DNA from: Anseranas semipalmata
Lineage: Eukaryota; Chordata; Aves; Anseriformes; Anseranatidae
Assembly: GCA_013399115.1 (NCBI GenBank)
Contig: VXAA01001244.1
Span: 1,211,862-1,275,861 of the forward strand
DNA length: 64,000 bases
Reading direction: 5' to 3'
Shown here: one piece after another, positions 43,801 through 55,800 of the stretch
How positions within the stretch are numbered: position 1 is the stretch's first letter
Layout: every line of letters begins with the position of its first letter
Notes under the pieces: model-generated
Database searches by the model: none
The model's input: the letters and a program-made list of their open reading frames with translations, nothing else
Told to the model about the DNA's origin: nothing
Program-made: the position numbers and the translations under genes

Positions 43801-46800
43801 TTATGTTTTTACCAAGTGGGAGTAATACAAGTCTCAAGATTTAAATCAAGTACTTCAACTCTTCAGTGCACTGCATGGTATCTATATCGTTAAACAGTGT
43901 GTGGGGAGTTTGTTCGGTAAGGTATTAGGTCTGGCTGTTTCAACTTTAGTCTGTAAATCAAGATGTTTTGTGGATCTCCACAATATACAAGTGAAGCAGA
44001 CTTCCAATACACTCTTAGGAACCGCACATACATAATGAAAGTTACAGTGAGGAGGTGATGAAATCACTAGGCATTGTGTAATGGAGGATATGACTTAATT
44101 AACGGGGGTGGGAGGAGCCCAAAAGTCTCCCTTCTTTCTTTAAAGAGAACACCTTTTTCATCTGTAAAAAGAACATACCACAGACTTTTAATGATACCTT
44201 TAGCTGAAAACACTGCACTTAACCTGCCGACGTTACATTCTTTAGTCAACAACCTAAGTTAATCAACATAAGACAATTTTGAAATAGCACGCTACTTATC
44301 AGACCTTGCTAAGGAAAAAAAAATCTTTAGATATGCTTCATAGCTTTCTAAAGTACAATTCAGAACCAGCTGCTGTTATTTGGATCAAAGATGAAGGACC
44401 AACAAATATACATACCTGTAATTCATTATAGAAGTTGATCAAATTGTTACTGCCATTTGAGAAGTTAATTTTGGTTTGATTAATCAGTTTTTGGGGGGGA
44501 TTTTTTTTTTTTTAAAGCCCTACCATTGATCAAAGCTGACATTTCAAGCAGTACCGGAAGACAGGATTGTGAGAGAATTCAGACTCAACTCTGATGTCTT
44601 ATCAGCAAAAGAGCACTTTTTTAGCTAGGGTGGACTACAGAGGATGCAACCTATAGAGGTTTGCTCTTTCTGTGGGGTGTTTTGAATATCTTGTCACACT
44701 ACTGTTAAGAGCATTCAAGAAACACATGCTGACTACATTCTTACCTATTTCTATTTTTTCCAAAGCTTCAAGGCTTAACCTTTGGTACTGATTCACCTTG
44801 TCAATTTCATCATCATAACTAGGAAAAAAAGAACCAGAGTTTAACACTTCTACTAATCTAAAACAAAGCTAGTAAAAGTACACTACACAGAGTAAGAGAA
44901 ACTGGCAACTTACTAAGCCACATAGTAGGCGGAATTAGAAAGTAACAGCAGAACATCCACATCTTTATGAGTGGCATCAATAAGACTAAGGAAAGAGAAA
45001 AAGAAGAATAAATACAAGGGAGAAGGTTTTACTTGCACAGACATAATGAATCCCCAGTGTATTTCCGGAACCCTCTTTCACAGTTACCTCTTATACCTGA
45101 AGGTACCTAGGAGCTCAAATAGGTCAGCAGCAGGTCCAAAAATAAAAACCCACAAGGTACTAAAATGCTAACAGAAAAAGATTACAGACAATCCAGGTGA
45201 TGAGTCTGTGCTGTGAATAGCTACCATATTTTAGCTATTTTAGATGCTAAAGTTTAACCTGTAGAAGATCTAACCACTATTTTTCTATTATACATTAGGA
45301 TACTCTAATCTTGATAAGGAGACTTACCAATGAAATTAGAGTTTATACTCTCTACTTTCATGAAGAGACATCTAGGCTTTCCTACTACCCATCCATTACA
45401 CAAGAATTTAATCTGATCAAATATGACTTGAAGTCAAGTTACACTTTCTCTATAAAGCAATAAGGAAAAACAGCTCCTCAAACAGCCCTTTCTAGAACTA
45501 AGGGCTGTTAAAAGTTCTCTCCATGGTGCCTACCACGTATGGTGATATTAACTGAATGCATACATAACCAAAGTGATTTCTCAAAAGAACTCCAGCATGC
45601 ACCATTTTTATGGCATTTAGGATAAAGCACATGTTTATAGGACTTTTACAATTACAACTACTCAATTTCTTCAAGGACTGTAATTCTACAAAGCTGTCCA
45701 TTTGCATTTCTGTTTAACATATCAGCTATCAAAATCATTTAACATGTCACAAGTAATTAAGAGATGTCATAGTAGCAGGTGGTCAGTTATGACTTTATTC
45801 AACAAACCTCGGGTCACAGTCAATAAGTGCCCATCCTCCATGGAATTTTTCATCATCTGGTAGAAGCAGTTTCATGTAGCTCTGCAACAGCTGGCTAATC
45901 AGTTCCTGATGGCTTCTCAGGTTCTCCTTGTGCAGAGCTTCATGCTCTTTCTCTTTTGTAAAGATGGAGTAGAGATCCTCTGTTACAGGGATACCCTGCA
46001 TCAAATCTAGATTAAAAAAAAAGAAAAAGAAAAACAAGATGCCAATAAGAAGCTGCCAACAGTTAAGCAACACAACAATAGCCTGTTAAATGTTTTGTAA
46101 ATTCCTGCTAAGTGGTTCCTAAAATGTTGAGTTGTATTCTTTTTTGCTGACAGAAGACATGATTACACCTACTGAGTTTTCAATTTCAGGTAGCATTCTA
46201 TTCAGAAAGACTAATTGTTTTTCAAGCATCTTCAAATATGAAACCTTTCCTACATAAATTTGACCTTTTCTTTGTCTAAGAGATGTTACAAGATAATTAA
46301 TGCTAAAATTGAGTGATTAGAGCAATTTATAGTTCAGTGGAATTATATTCAGCGAGTGATATTTAATTTCCAAATGGTAAATGCTGTGCCATATGGTGTC
46401 CACTGCATAGAAATGAATGTTATATACGCCCAAGGCACTTAGAAAAAGCAATCAAAGATAAAGCCAAGGTAATTTTAAATAGACTATTCTAAGTACAATA
46501 ATTTGGCTTAGTTGAAGTTTTATTCTTACCTATGACTGCTTGCCTATAAGCATCCCTGAAACGATTCAGGTAATATCTGTTTGCAGAATTGACTCCATCC
46601 TTCATTACCCCTGCCAGCTTTCTTTCACCAGTTCTTGTGAAGTCACCCTGTTACACAGAACATGCAAGTCATGCACACACACAACTTCAAAGCTGCAGTC
46701 TCAGCTCAAAAGCTTTAGCATTCTGACACTCCGAACTGAATAGATAACTCAGAAATAGCACTCAAGTAAGTATTTCCATATATAAGTTGAAAACAAATAC

Positions 46801-49800
46801 TCTTTGAAAAGCAAAGTATTTCTCATGGCATCATTTGACTCTGCAGAGAATCTTACACTTTTGTCAGACCTATGATTCTACATAAAGTCATAATGAAAAT
46901 GTCAGCTAACGTTAAAGCTGAATTTTCAAGACATCAGTTTGGGATTCTTGAACACTTCCAAAAACAGTTGTTTTGTCCTTTATCAAAAAAAGGAACACCA
47001 TTGGAACAACAGAGAAGACTGGAGCTTACTGAAAAGGTTTTGCATCTTTTCTGCTTCTACCACTAAAGCAAGACAACCACAACATACTGAAGGAAAACAG
47101 TACATATCCACACAGCCTCAGAAACAGAAGTTTCTAGGCCTTCCGTGCCCTAGGATTCAAGTAAAAAGCAATTTTGGTCATCACACTTCATTAGAGGATT
47201 CTGACTGTTTTCAGAGATGCTCTGAACATTGGCATAGAGTCGTTCTAAAAACCAGGTTAACTATTAATATGAACATTTCAAGTTTATTTCACTTGAAATT
47301 TGAAAGAAATCTTGCAATTAAAACGTTAACCTCAATAGTGAGTAGAGGGATCTCCAAGCAGAAGAGCTGAAAATGTAGGTCTATAAATTGAGTTCTGTGC
47401 TCCAAAGTGGAAGTCAAATACTTGTAATAAAGACAAAAGTGTCAGGCTGGTTTTGATCATTTTAAAGAGACTAGTGTAGGAAACAAATCAAAGTTCAGTA
47501 GAGAGATTTAAAAAGGGATTTAAGTATTAAACATTTCCACTGCATAGGTTTTCTCTAGTACCAGCTACCAGGAATTGTTCCACCAGAACACACAAAGTAG
47601 CTCAAATTCTATGGCTTTTCACCAAAGATGATTAATACCCCAAGGAATGGACAGGAAGGAATTTCATGCCTGATTCTGATCTTGTTAGACAGATTATATT
47701 ACAACTAATTAAGAAAAGCCTGCGCTTAGAAGTACTATAACTACTTAAATGTAAGCAGAAGTAATGCTTAATATAAATCTTAAACTCTTAGCTCAGCTAA
47801 GCTTTTTATCTAGACAAACCAACAGAATAAAGTTACACTACAGCCAGCAGTGACACAGCACACCCAGACACTCAAGTCTTCCCCATTTCACAGCAAGCGT
47901 GATACAAAATGTTCTCCTGTTGAAAGGCCACATGCATCTCCAAGATGAAAACAAGCAGAACATTTGATTAACTCTTCTTATATGCAAGAGAATTCTCCAT
48001 TGGAGGTAAAAGCTATAACATAACCCACTACTCAATATCAAAATAGGTAACGCTCTTCACCCTTTACCTTCAAGGCTGCTGTGCCAGCGTACTGCCGGCT
48101 TATGGCATCTCCATTGTTTGCCCAGATTATCTGGTAGATTCTATTGCACTTCACTGGCAAAGGCTGTTCTGGTGGCATCACACCCAGCTTTTTGAGCTGA
48201 AATTTGACATACTTATTAATACAAGGTTCCAGATGAAGTCATTCTCAGTGTAAGAGCTCAATTAAAAAAAGAACACAAGTATTTTAATGTTAAATTTTAT
48301 ATGGTCTGAGTAAGAAGCCCAACCTGCTCATTTCTCAGGTTGAATTCACTGTTAAAAATTAATTAGTGATTCATCATGAAACATCATATCAAAAGAATCA
48401 CTCGTCACAGCAGTAATATTAAATATGGATGTAGAAGTCAATCTTCAAAAAATTAACTGAAAGAAGACAAGTTACTCAAGATACAGGAAATGTCTCTTCC
48501 TATGGAAAACTATCAAAAGAACAGATGTTGCAGAACTTTAACATGGATAGCAGGTTAAACAAGTTAATGCCTTGTATTGCAAAGGCATTGTAATCTCAAA
48601 GGTCTGGAAATAAGTAGAATCTCTCCAGTGACAAGAAAAAAAGCACACCATGAAGATTTGATCTTTTGCTTGTGGACACTAAAGCCAATGTAGTCGTCCC
48701 TTCTTCAGACTCACTCCTCCCCGAACAGAAAACCTGAATAGCAACTTTGTATGCTGTGTTTATAATTAATGTTTGTACATTTCGGACCGTTACTGCTTAA
48801 CACTGATACCAAAAGCCAGATAACTTACTCTTCAGAACAACCAGTACTTAAGGCTTTTCCAAGATAAGTCTCGGGTATAATATAAACTGAAGTATTTTCC
48901 ACATACTAAATGGGTAAAGCTGCACAATGTCCCATTCTGAAGTCAATATTATCATATGTAACTGCAGCGTAGTCACTGTTAGGCCCACTGCATGGATAAC
49001 TTGGCAAACCTTAGGCAAACCTTAATTTAAAACATCAATAAAAAGCATGCAAGCATATTTGCAAGTTAAATGAAAAGCGAGACAAAGCTGTTCATTGACT
49101 TTGAAAACCCTATTATGTTCCCAGCTGACATAAAACAAGTCCCATAGTTGCTAGGAAATGCAAAGGCAAGATACTTGTAATTGTAAATATTCCACTTCAT
49201 GTCAATCACCTTTCAAGGCTTAGGGCAATTCTCAGTTATGAATCGATTCTGAAGTACTTTGGCTATAATTTAAGAATGACATAGCACACCATGAACTAAT
49301 ACTACAGTAATGATTAACAAAGGCCTCTCTGCAACAATCCACACGATTCTCAGTTTAGAAAGAATGCCTTTGAATTTGCAGAGGTAAGAGATAGAAACCC
49401 TAGTCTAAAGTGACTGTGGGATTGCTGGTCCTACCCCTCACACCAAATATTCTTTTTATGTCAGGAGTTCATCCTGTTTCTTATCTGCAAACAGTAACTG
49501 CTAGATACCATGGTTAGAGCCATTCATTCTTCATCTTTATGAAAGGCCTGCCTCATCCTCGGTCCTTCACCTTAAGGTATAGCCAGGTTTGTTCATTTGG
49601 GGCTGGGCTGTAACTGAAGCTTCAACATTTTATTTACAAATACTATTACAAGATATTACAAATACCCTTACAAGAAGAGAGGATTCATCACTGAGCTTCT
49701 GTATCAAAAAAGCAAATACAGGGGCAGGGAAGAGGATCAACCATCTGGGATATTTACATCACGAATTAATTGTTCCTCTACACAGAGATAGACAACTAAT

Positions 49801-52800
49801 CTCCCTATGTTCTGCACCACAGTCTATTGCACTTGAAAGTGGCTAAAATAGCATCCAGCTTGGAGCTGGATTTTAGTCATTTAACATTTAATTTGGGGGA
49901 ATGTTTTTTTTTTTTTTAAACATCTTTGCATCACTGCACAACTTAAATTAAAACGACTAAATCAAAATAAGAGATTCATCTCAAGATGGGGACAGATAGT
50001 CCTTTCCTCTCTGAAGAAAAAGACTAGGCATCACTGTTTGAGAACGATTTCAAGTTATTTTAGCACTCTATATTACTTGCAGCTTCATGGCTCTCCAAGT
50101 AGTTTGCAGAGACCTTTTCCAGTAAAGGTTAGTTTATTGTTATTCAGTAACAAAGATTTCCCTGTGAATAAGGTACTCAGTACTTAAGAGACATTAGTTA
50201 TACATGCCTGCTGTTCCATGACCACTCTTGCAATGGCAGCCTGCACTACATTGGTACGATCCAGACAGTCCATGCAGTTAACTCGAAAGATTCCTTCCTG
50301 TTTACAAATCACACCAGCTTGATCAACCCTTTCAACAGAAAAAAAAAGTGAAAGCAGTGGAATATGCCAGCTCGTACAGACCGCAGAAAGTTTTACACAT
50401 GGAATACAATTTAGTTTCATTCATCATCCCAGCTACATGCTACACACCCTTGTTCTTGCTTACCATCCTTCCCCATGGCCACATCCCATTAGGCTAGACT
50501 ACATATCTAAACACAAATCCTATTCAGGGCATAAACTTGATATGGTATGTAATCAGGTGTTGAATTCAATTCATACATATAATATTAGCTTTCAAAAGAA
50601 GAAACTTAACTTCAAAAAACAGAAACCAACACTGAAGACAGCAATATTTCACGTGCAAAATATGTTGAACAATACACAAAGTCTGCAGCCATACTCATTC
50701 CAAAATGCATGAACTTTAATACAAACTAAACATCAAAAATGCCAGTTTTCAATAACAGTTCTAGGGTTTGTGGGTCAAGTACAGAATGTTTCTGATTAAA
50801 TATAAGAAGCCTTAAAAATGTTAAAGGCAGTAAACCTCAAGCAGAAAACTGCATCTGAGAATTTTTGCTGTTAGGTATGTAGAACAGTAACACTTCAGAA
50901 CACTGAATACAAGAATTCTGATGCAAAAGCTTGACACCAAAACATACAGTTATGACAAAGTCAAAGCCTTTAAATAGGCACTTCTCCCCCCCCCAAAAAA
51001 AGTACTTCATACTAGTCTGAAAACAATTAAGTACCTACCAGCACCACTTCATGTCAAGAATAATATCATGAATGGCATCAGTCAGTGTTTGAACATTTTC
51101 AAACTTCATTCCTCGGCTAAAATAAAGAAAAATCACTACTTTAGTTCAAACTAAATTCTGTGAAATTCTGTTATTATAAGTAATTAAATAATGATGGGTT
51201 TTGCCTAAGTGGAAAAGATAGACATTCTCTGACAAACTTTAAACAGCTGCCAAAATCCAGAACTATTCTAAACAGCTCAATACCTAAATCCAAGGCAAGA
51301 GATTCAGATCTGTAAGTTCTATAGATTCCGATCTAAGTTCTGCAGATTCAGCATTCCTGAACGCTGAATCTATAAAGGAAAAACAAGTGCGCAACTATTC
51401 AGGTATGCGTAACATCTTGTACTCATTTTAGGCAGAGTCAACAAAAATAGCCACTACAGATCTGAAATTGGGATAGCCTGCCCTGCTTTACCAATGATCC
51501 TACAGTACTAACACATCTACAGACGCATCCTTCCCCCACCCCTGCCAAATAGTGTTTTCAGTATTGTTCCCCATTCATTCATGCCCATTGTGAAAAACAG
51601 TCCTCGCTACTACAGCACTTCTTGGGAGAAGAGTAAGCAAACAAAAGTGAAAGCTTATGTGAGTAGAATATCAAATCAACTCAGGATGTCATACAGAATA
51701 TAATTCTCTTAAAGGCCATAAGTATTTTGAGGGTTTTTCCTTTTCCCCCCTTTCAGACAATATCTGCTAGTGACATACTGGGTCAATAATGCTTTTCCAG
51801 CACAGATCCACCTCCTATATTAAGTTCAGAAGTGAATATTAATACAGTTTTTAGATTCCATATTTGCCTACATCTGCAGTCTGCTTGAGGGAGGCAGCAG
51901 AAATACGTGCCTGTGTGACAGATCACATGCTTGGGCATGTGAACACTGCACTAGACCATGCCAGAGTGGAGTCAGGAAAACAGCAGCTATTTATACTGGA
52001 TTAAAGTAAAATCAGTACATTTTATCATGGAATAATAGCATCAGAATTCTCTAAACATTTGATGGGTTCTTTCAGAAAAAAGCAAAATTAACAGAAGAAC
52101 ATCTTAGTAAGGAATTAAGTACAGAATGCTACACTATTTGAAAAGCAGGTCAGCCACAGCTGTACATCCACAGCATGTTAAGGAAACTCTTGCTTGAAAA
52201 GGTAGAGCAACTTTTAAGCTTTGCCTAGTAAATAACAGTGCAAATTTAACAAAGATCAGTGACAAAAGGCAGCGCTTGTTTATCCCTACTTGAACTATTT
52301 ATGTTGCTTTACTTTACAAAAGGTACTCCTCCTATCTAAAAGAAAGATTCATGCAGAAGTAGACAGAAATAATGGCTTTTCACCTCCCTCTTTACTCTCC
52401 TCTCATACTAAAAGGAAAAGCAACATTTTTAAAATGTTTCTTACCAGTGCTCATGAAAGTCAAATGAAACATAGGTCAAATTTGCATTGTTGTACAGAAG
52501 AACTTGTTTAAGGTAAGCATCTCCAATAATCTTCTCTCTGCCTGTCTGATCCACCAAATTAATAATGACCTGTTCAAAAATTTAAATTAACACTTGTTAT
52601 CCTCTGCAACATGACTTGCTGATATCATGTAATACATAGCACAACAGTTTAAAAAGAAGATTTGTAGGTCACCTTGCAGAAGTTACAGTCTTTGGTAGGT
52701 TGTATTTGAGATCAAATAAGCTCTAGAAGTTACCTGAATGTTAGCACAAAGCAGCTATGAACTGCTTAGACAGCTATACAAGAGTGGGGCTTAAACGTCT

Positions 52801-55800
52801 TTGTAAGTTACCACAGCTACCCTTCCAAGTGTCTAAAAACAAGCTTCTCAAAAAATAATTAAAGCCATCAACACAGATCAGCAATAACAAGACAGACTGA
52901 AAACACTAACTTTCATCCCCTGCACTTTTGTAAGATGAATATTTCATCATGTAGCCCTCACCTGCTTTTTGTAATTTTTCAGCTGCTCTTCAAAATGTGC
53001 ACGAAAACAGGACACCGTTTCATTTTCACCTACAAGGTAAAGCAGTGTTAGACAGAAACAGGCTGTTCAGCAACAAGTTCTGTTTGAAAAATTAAATACC
53101 CAAACTTATACTCTCCAAAAAGATACCTTTGCTTAAAGTACTTGAGACAGCTTCTACAGAATTACTTTTAAGGTCTTTCATCAATTTGATCAACTTCAAC
53201 ATCGCTGTTCTACTACTATAGCTTATTCGAAAAAAACATTCTTAAAGTTTGCTTTATTTTGCTTTTGAGTGCAGAACAGGGTGAGGAGAGAGGACTGATC
53301 TTTAAGTATCCAATATTATATCCATATATATACACACATACGGATATCCAAGTATCTAAGGTCTTTAAGTCTCCAATACTTACTCTTGTCCAGTCGGGGC
53401 CGTGGGTTGTATCTATATCCAACTTGGCTCCAGAAAACAGGCACAGAGCCTCTTGTTTGTACAAAAGAAAGAGTATGATTATGAACATGAATCAGTTGCT
53501 CCGTCTCAACATAATTTGCCACATTTCCATTTTTATCAACACCTCGTCGCTTATACCTCATTCCTAGGAGAAATAAGAATAATGATCAATTCACATTCAA
53601 TTATTAGTCTTAAAGATCGGTAACTTTTGTAGCTTTTGAACACAAGAGAGTTCCAGCCAAAATTCATCATCAATGGTAAGAGTTTCTCCTATCTTATCCT
53701 AATCCCCCAAACTTATGTTGACTATATAAATTTTATTTACTGGCATACTACATACAGTGGAAACTAAGTTGACAGGGCCAAGCAGTTTATTGGCACTGTA
53801 GAGTCACAAATATCTAGCCCATCCCAAAGGGTACACTACTTCCTGTTCCCTCAAGCTCAGCAAAAAGTTTTACTTTAGTGTTTACTTTCATGTTTTCCAT
53901 GAACCTAAAGGCCACCTTTACTGACAGATGCTCCACTTCTCATAATAAGATCCCAGGAACAGCCAAAGGAGATTTGCATGTTGTGCAAAACAGAAGGCCA
54001 GGCCTACTGAAATATTGTATCAGGACAGAGGTGTATGCAAGGTCCTAAGCAAAGTGTTCTTCACAAAGATGAAAATTTATCTTGGAACTATCACTTCCAA
54101 GGGCACATTTGGTGCACAACAGGAGACTTGCGAAGCTCAGTTTTAGTAACTGCCCTCCTATAAGCCGGAGAGGCTGTAGTGCCTACTTTGACAAGAGCTG
54201 TCCATCTGCTGAACAACACCACGCTCTTTCAAGTTTTATCTTCCACATCCCTCTCCAGTACTCAAGCACAATCCTGATACTTTGAACTACATTTCCTTAC
54301 CAGCTCTGTGCCGACTCCGTCGTGAAATAAGCGCTACCAGAAATGTTGGATGAATGTCATCTACACAAGTTGATTCCTGAGGAGGAGTTTCAGGACTGCT
54401 CTTCTCTTCATCGGAAGAATCACTATAGTTTACAACAAGTTCTTCAATTTGCACAAATCCTTGTATGATAGGTATAATCCAGAAGTCCACTTCAGTATTC
54501 TGCAGGTTACAAAAAAACATTTACGTTCCTGTTGGTTCTACATTACCTACAATTATTTCTGCCATTTCTCACATTTATAAACAGTTGCTTTTCACATGCC
54601 TTTCATGTTTTAAGGAAACCTTTGCCACATCCTTGTCTTATTTCTGTAAGAGGTAAAAGCATTTTTCCCTCCATTAGTTGTAGGACTTTTAAATCAGGAG
54701 GAAGACAGAAAGCAACTTAAGGTTTTGTTTCCCCCCGCCCCCCTGTTCATTAGTAGTGAAAACAGGCTGACTAAAAGGCTGCTGAAAGTTTGGCCAGGGG
54801 AAGAAGGGAGTGTCAGCTGCCCAGGAAGTCACCTGCAGAAGGTACAGCCCTGATCATGACCTGTCTGCTAAGCAGGTTTTTAAGTAAACTTCTATTAGGC
54901 CTTAAATAAACATTTCAACTAACACTAAATAATAGTGCCTATAAAACACAGCCATTGTTAGAAACGAAACTCACATCAGTGATGATGAGATCTTCAATCA
55001 TGTGTTTGTTCCAAAAGAATCTGTCGTCAACCTGTTTAAAAACGAGACATTTTTTGCAACATTTTACATTAATATTTGGAAATAACTCTGGTAAAGTCAC
55101 CAATGTTATTCACTACAAATGCACATACAAGTCTCACGTTCATTACTTTTGAACATAACAGCTCAGTTCAAAACATGCTGCTGGGGACTTTCACTTCACT
55201 CCCATGCACTGAAGCCAGTAACAGGGCAAGACCTTCAGTTGCTGTAGACATTACTATCAGAGAATGTGACCAGTCAAGTTGGGACCATACACAATCTCGA
55301 AGATGTGATGGTCAACGATGAAGAATACTTACTTTTCGCCACAGTGGCAAGTTAGTTTTCTTACATGCACTCTGTCTCTGCACAGAATTTGTTAGGTCAT
55401 AGGTAAGGCTGTAGTAAAAAGAATCTGAATCCATGAACATTTTGAACAACTCCTCCAATAATCTCTTCTCCAGCCTCTCTTTCTCTTTGCTTTCTTTAAT
55501 CTGGAAGAAAAGTAAAATAATCTCTTATGTCTTTCTTTTATTGAAAAAGATTCTAGCCATATTTGCTAAATCCCACTGTAACCTTGCGAGATATTTTCTC
55601 ATTGAGGAACAGGATCTTAAAATTCCTAGCAAAGATCAACACCAGTGCAAGCATCTTCAGAAATATCATGCATCACAGAAGTACTTTTATCAGGAAGGAC
55701 ATCTAGAGCACCCAGGCTCAAACATACTGCTTGAATGTAAGCTCAAAAAAGTTTCCAATCCAAAGAATTTCTAAACTAAAGTACTGCATCTACCAGTTCT

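Noticed and set aside
46939..47370. 143-codon plus-strand open frame in an INPP5F intron
   Set aside because: Longest non-exonic, non-repeat frame, but several frames of 100–136 codons occur by chance in this AT-rich window. No recognisable domain, no exon-like splice context, and it lies antisense in an intron.
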